In this document: positions 5,566 through 6,356 of the stretch, piece by piece
How positions within the stretch are numbered: position 1 is the first letter of the stretch
How the letters are laid out: the number at the start of each line of letters is the position of its first letter
Program-made: the position numbers and the translations under genes
Notes under the pieces: model-generated
Database searches by the model: none
Seen by the model: the letters and a program-made list of their open reading frames with translations, nothing else
What the model was told of the DNA's origin: nothing
From: Acidothermaceae bacterium
GTDB taxonomy: Bacteria; Actinomycetota; Actinomycetes; Acidothermales; Acidothermaceae
Reading direction: 5' to 3'
Assembly (NCBI GenBank): GCA_025925185.1
Contig: JAICLV010000135.1
Location: 1 to 6,356, forward strand
DNA: 6,356 nucleotides

Positions 5566-6356
5566 GTGAACGACGACTCCGCAGGCGCTCTCGCGGTCGC
5601 TTCCTCGCCCGAACTCGACGCGGCGTGCGCGGCCGCGATCGACGTCGCGCGGGCGGCCGCGATCGAGGTCGCCGGGGCAGACGTCGTCGGCGATCACCTC
5701 GGCGCTGAGCCCGAGGGCGACCGCATTGTCACCCACTACTTCGCGGCGAACGATCGCGCCTACGTCGGCTGGCGCTGGGCGGTCACCGTGGTCCGGGCAC
5801 CCCGGTCGAAGGCCGTCACGGTCGACGAGGTGGTGCTGTTGCCGGGCGCTGGCGCGCTGCTCGCGCCGACCTGGGTGCCGTGGAGCGATCGGTTGCAGGC
5901 GGGCGACCTCGGGGTTGGCGACGTGTTGCCCACCGCCGCCGACGACGAGCGGCTCACGCCCGGTTACAGCGACGTCTCACCGCACGACGACGACGCCGAC
6001 GACGAGCGCCTCGCGATTGACGAGCTCGCGCACGACCTGTGGCTCGGACGGCCGCGGGTGCTGTCGTTGCTCGGTCGCGAGGAGGCCGCGCAGCGCTGGT
6101 ACGACGGCGATCACGGGCCGCACGCGCCGATCGCGCGCGCCGCCGAGCTGAAGTGCTCCACGTGCGGGTTTTTGCTGCTGATGCGTGGGGCGCTGGCGCA
6201 GGTGTTCGGCGTGTGCGGCAACGAGTTCGCCCCGGACGACGGCCGCGCCGTCTCATTCGACCACGGGTGCGGCGCGCACTCCGAGGCGCTGGTGATCCAC
6301 ACCGCGCCGCAAAGCGACGCCGAGTCCGCGCCGCAAAGCGACGCCGAGTCCGCGCC
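5566..6356 (+). CDS. DUF3027 family protein with zinc-ribbon-like cysteines (partial, runs off right edge)
   Basis: From the GTG at 5566 the frame stays open to the window end for 263 codons plus two bases. The function of DUF3027 proteins is not known. Visible order: an Ala-rich helix (about 16-37); a conserved region with ITHYFAAND-like and YVGWRWAVTVVRAPRSKAVT sequence (53-85) and VVLLPGAGALLAPTWVPWSDRL (89-110); an acidic stretch (DDDADDERLAIDELAHDLWL, 141-160); and a cysteine region with CSTC (197-200), FGVCGNE (214-220) and FDHGCGAHSE (231-240). C197, C200, C217, H233, C235 and H238 could bind zinc. The tail carries APQSDAES octapeptide repeats and is cut. No signal peptide or membrane segment is seen. 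The GTG start is chosen because it gives the family-like N-terminus and lies just after a candidate -10; the only ATG-started frame nearby (5726) is out of frame. The gene is divergent from the transporter gene. Confidence 0.88.
   Translation, partial: MNDDSAGALAVASSPELDAACAAAIDVARAAAIEVAGADVVGDHLGAEPEGDRIVTHYFAANDRAYVGWRWAVTVVRAPRSKAVTVDEVVLLPGAGALLAPTWVPWSDRLQAGDLGVGDVLPTAADDERLTPGYSDVSPHDDDADDERLAIDELAHDLWLGRPRVLSLLGREEAAQRWYDGDHGPHAPIARAAELKCSTCGFLLLMRGALAQVFGVCGNEFAPDDGRAVSFDHGCGAHSEALVIHTAPQSDAESAPQSDAESA
5629..5672 (+). repeat. 20-base imperfect direct repeat in the DUF3027 gene
   Basis: Bases 5629-5648 and 5653-5672 match at 19 of 20 positions (the difference is C at 5643 and G at 5667), with a 24-base period. 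Both copies read in the same codon phase and encode AAAIDVA and AAAIEVA, an internal duplication in the N-terminal helix. Confidence 0.8.
6302..6356 (+). repeat. 24-bp tandem repeat at the right edge, 2.3 copies
   Basis: Copies at 6302-6325 and 6326-6349 are identical, and 6350-6356 begins a third. The period is eight codons and encodes A-P-Q-S-D-A-E-S in the C-terminal tail of the DUF3027 protein. The array is cut by the window end. Confidence 0.95.

Noticed and set aside
5346..5708. 120-codon plus-strand frame crossing the transporter start and the DUF3027 start
   Set aside because: Its sequence is almost entirely Arg-rich low complexity, and it overlaps two supported genes and their shared promoter region.
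5726..6151. 141-codon plus-strand frame inside the DUF3027 gene
   Set aside because: It is a different frame of the same strand, Arg/Thr/Ser-rich, while the DUF3027 frame carries conserved motifs and continuous codon bias.

Overview
The window is GC-rich DNA with strong G/C preference at third codon positions, GTG and TTG starts, and 4-base start/stop overlaps. Together with the gene families (a cold-shock protein with a conserved C-terminal tail, the futalosine menaquinone genes mqnB and mqnD, and a DUF3027 protein), this points to an actinobacterium, probably class Actinomycetes. Order or genus cannot be fixed from the sequence. The content looks chromosomal and housekeeping. I see no transposase, integrase, phage gene, CRISPR array, tRNA or rRNA.

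Layout. (1) Positions 1-116, minus strand: the N-terminus of a protein with tandem AYGQP pentapeptides, cut by the window edge. (2) Positions 117-335: a divergent intergenic region. (3) Positions 336-731, plus: a cold-shock-domain protein starting at a GTG. (4) Positions 735-766: small hairpins between convergent genes. (5) Positions 768-2417, minus: a PAS-GAF-PP2C (SpoIIE/RsbU type) serine phosphatase. (6) Positions 2425-2471: a strong inverted repeat between the phosphatase start and the mqnD stop. (7) Positions 2466-5502, minus: a three-gene unit, in transcription order MFS-type transporter, mqnB, mqnD, with consecutive 4-base overlaps. (8) Positions 5503-5565: a short divergent promoter region with an inverted repeat. 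(9) Positions 5566-6356, plus: a DUF3027 zinc-ribbon-like protein cut by the right edge.

How the genes fit together. MqnB and MqnD are two steps of the futalosine route to menaquinone, the respiratory quinone of these bacteria. The transporter shares their transcript, but its substrate is unknown. The cold-shock protein, mqnD, mqnB, transporter and DUF3027 gene form a neighbourhood that I recall as conserved in Streptomyces and relatives. The PAS-GAF-phosphatase, a probable input to a partner-switching (anti-sigma/anti-anti-sigma) pathway, looks like an addition to it, since no partner genes lie nearby.

Both window ends fall inside perfect tandem repeats (15 bp on the left, 24 bp on the right). 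The window may therefore be a whole contig that broke at repeats. I did not find a clearly new biological system. The most worthwhile leads are the structured mqnD/phosphatase junction, the divergent DUF3027/transporter promoter with a possible leaderless start, and the repeat-bearing genes at both edges.
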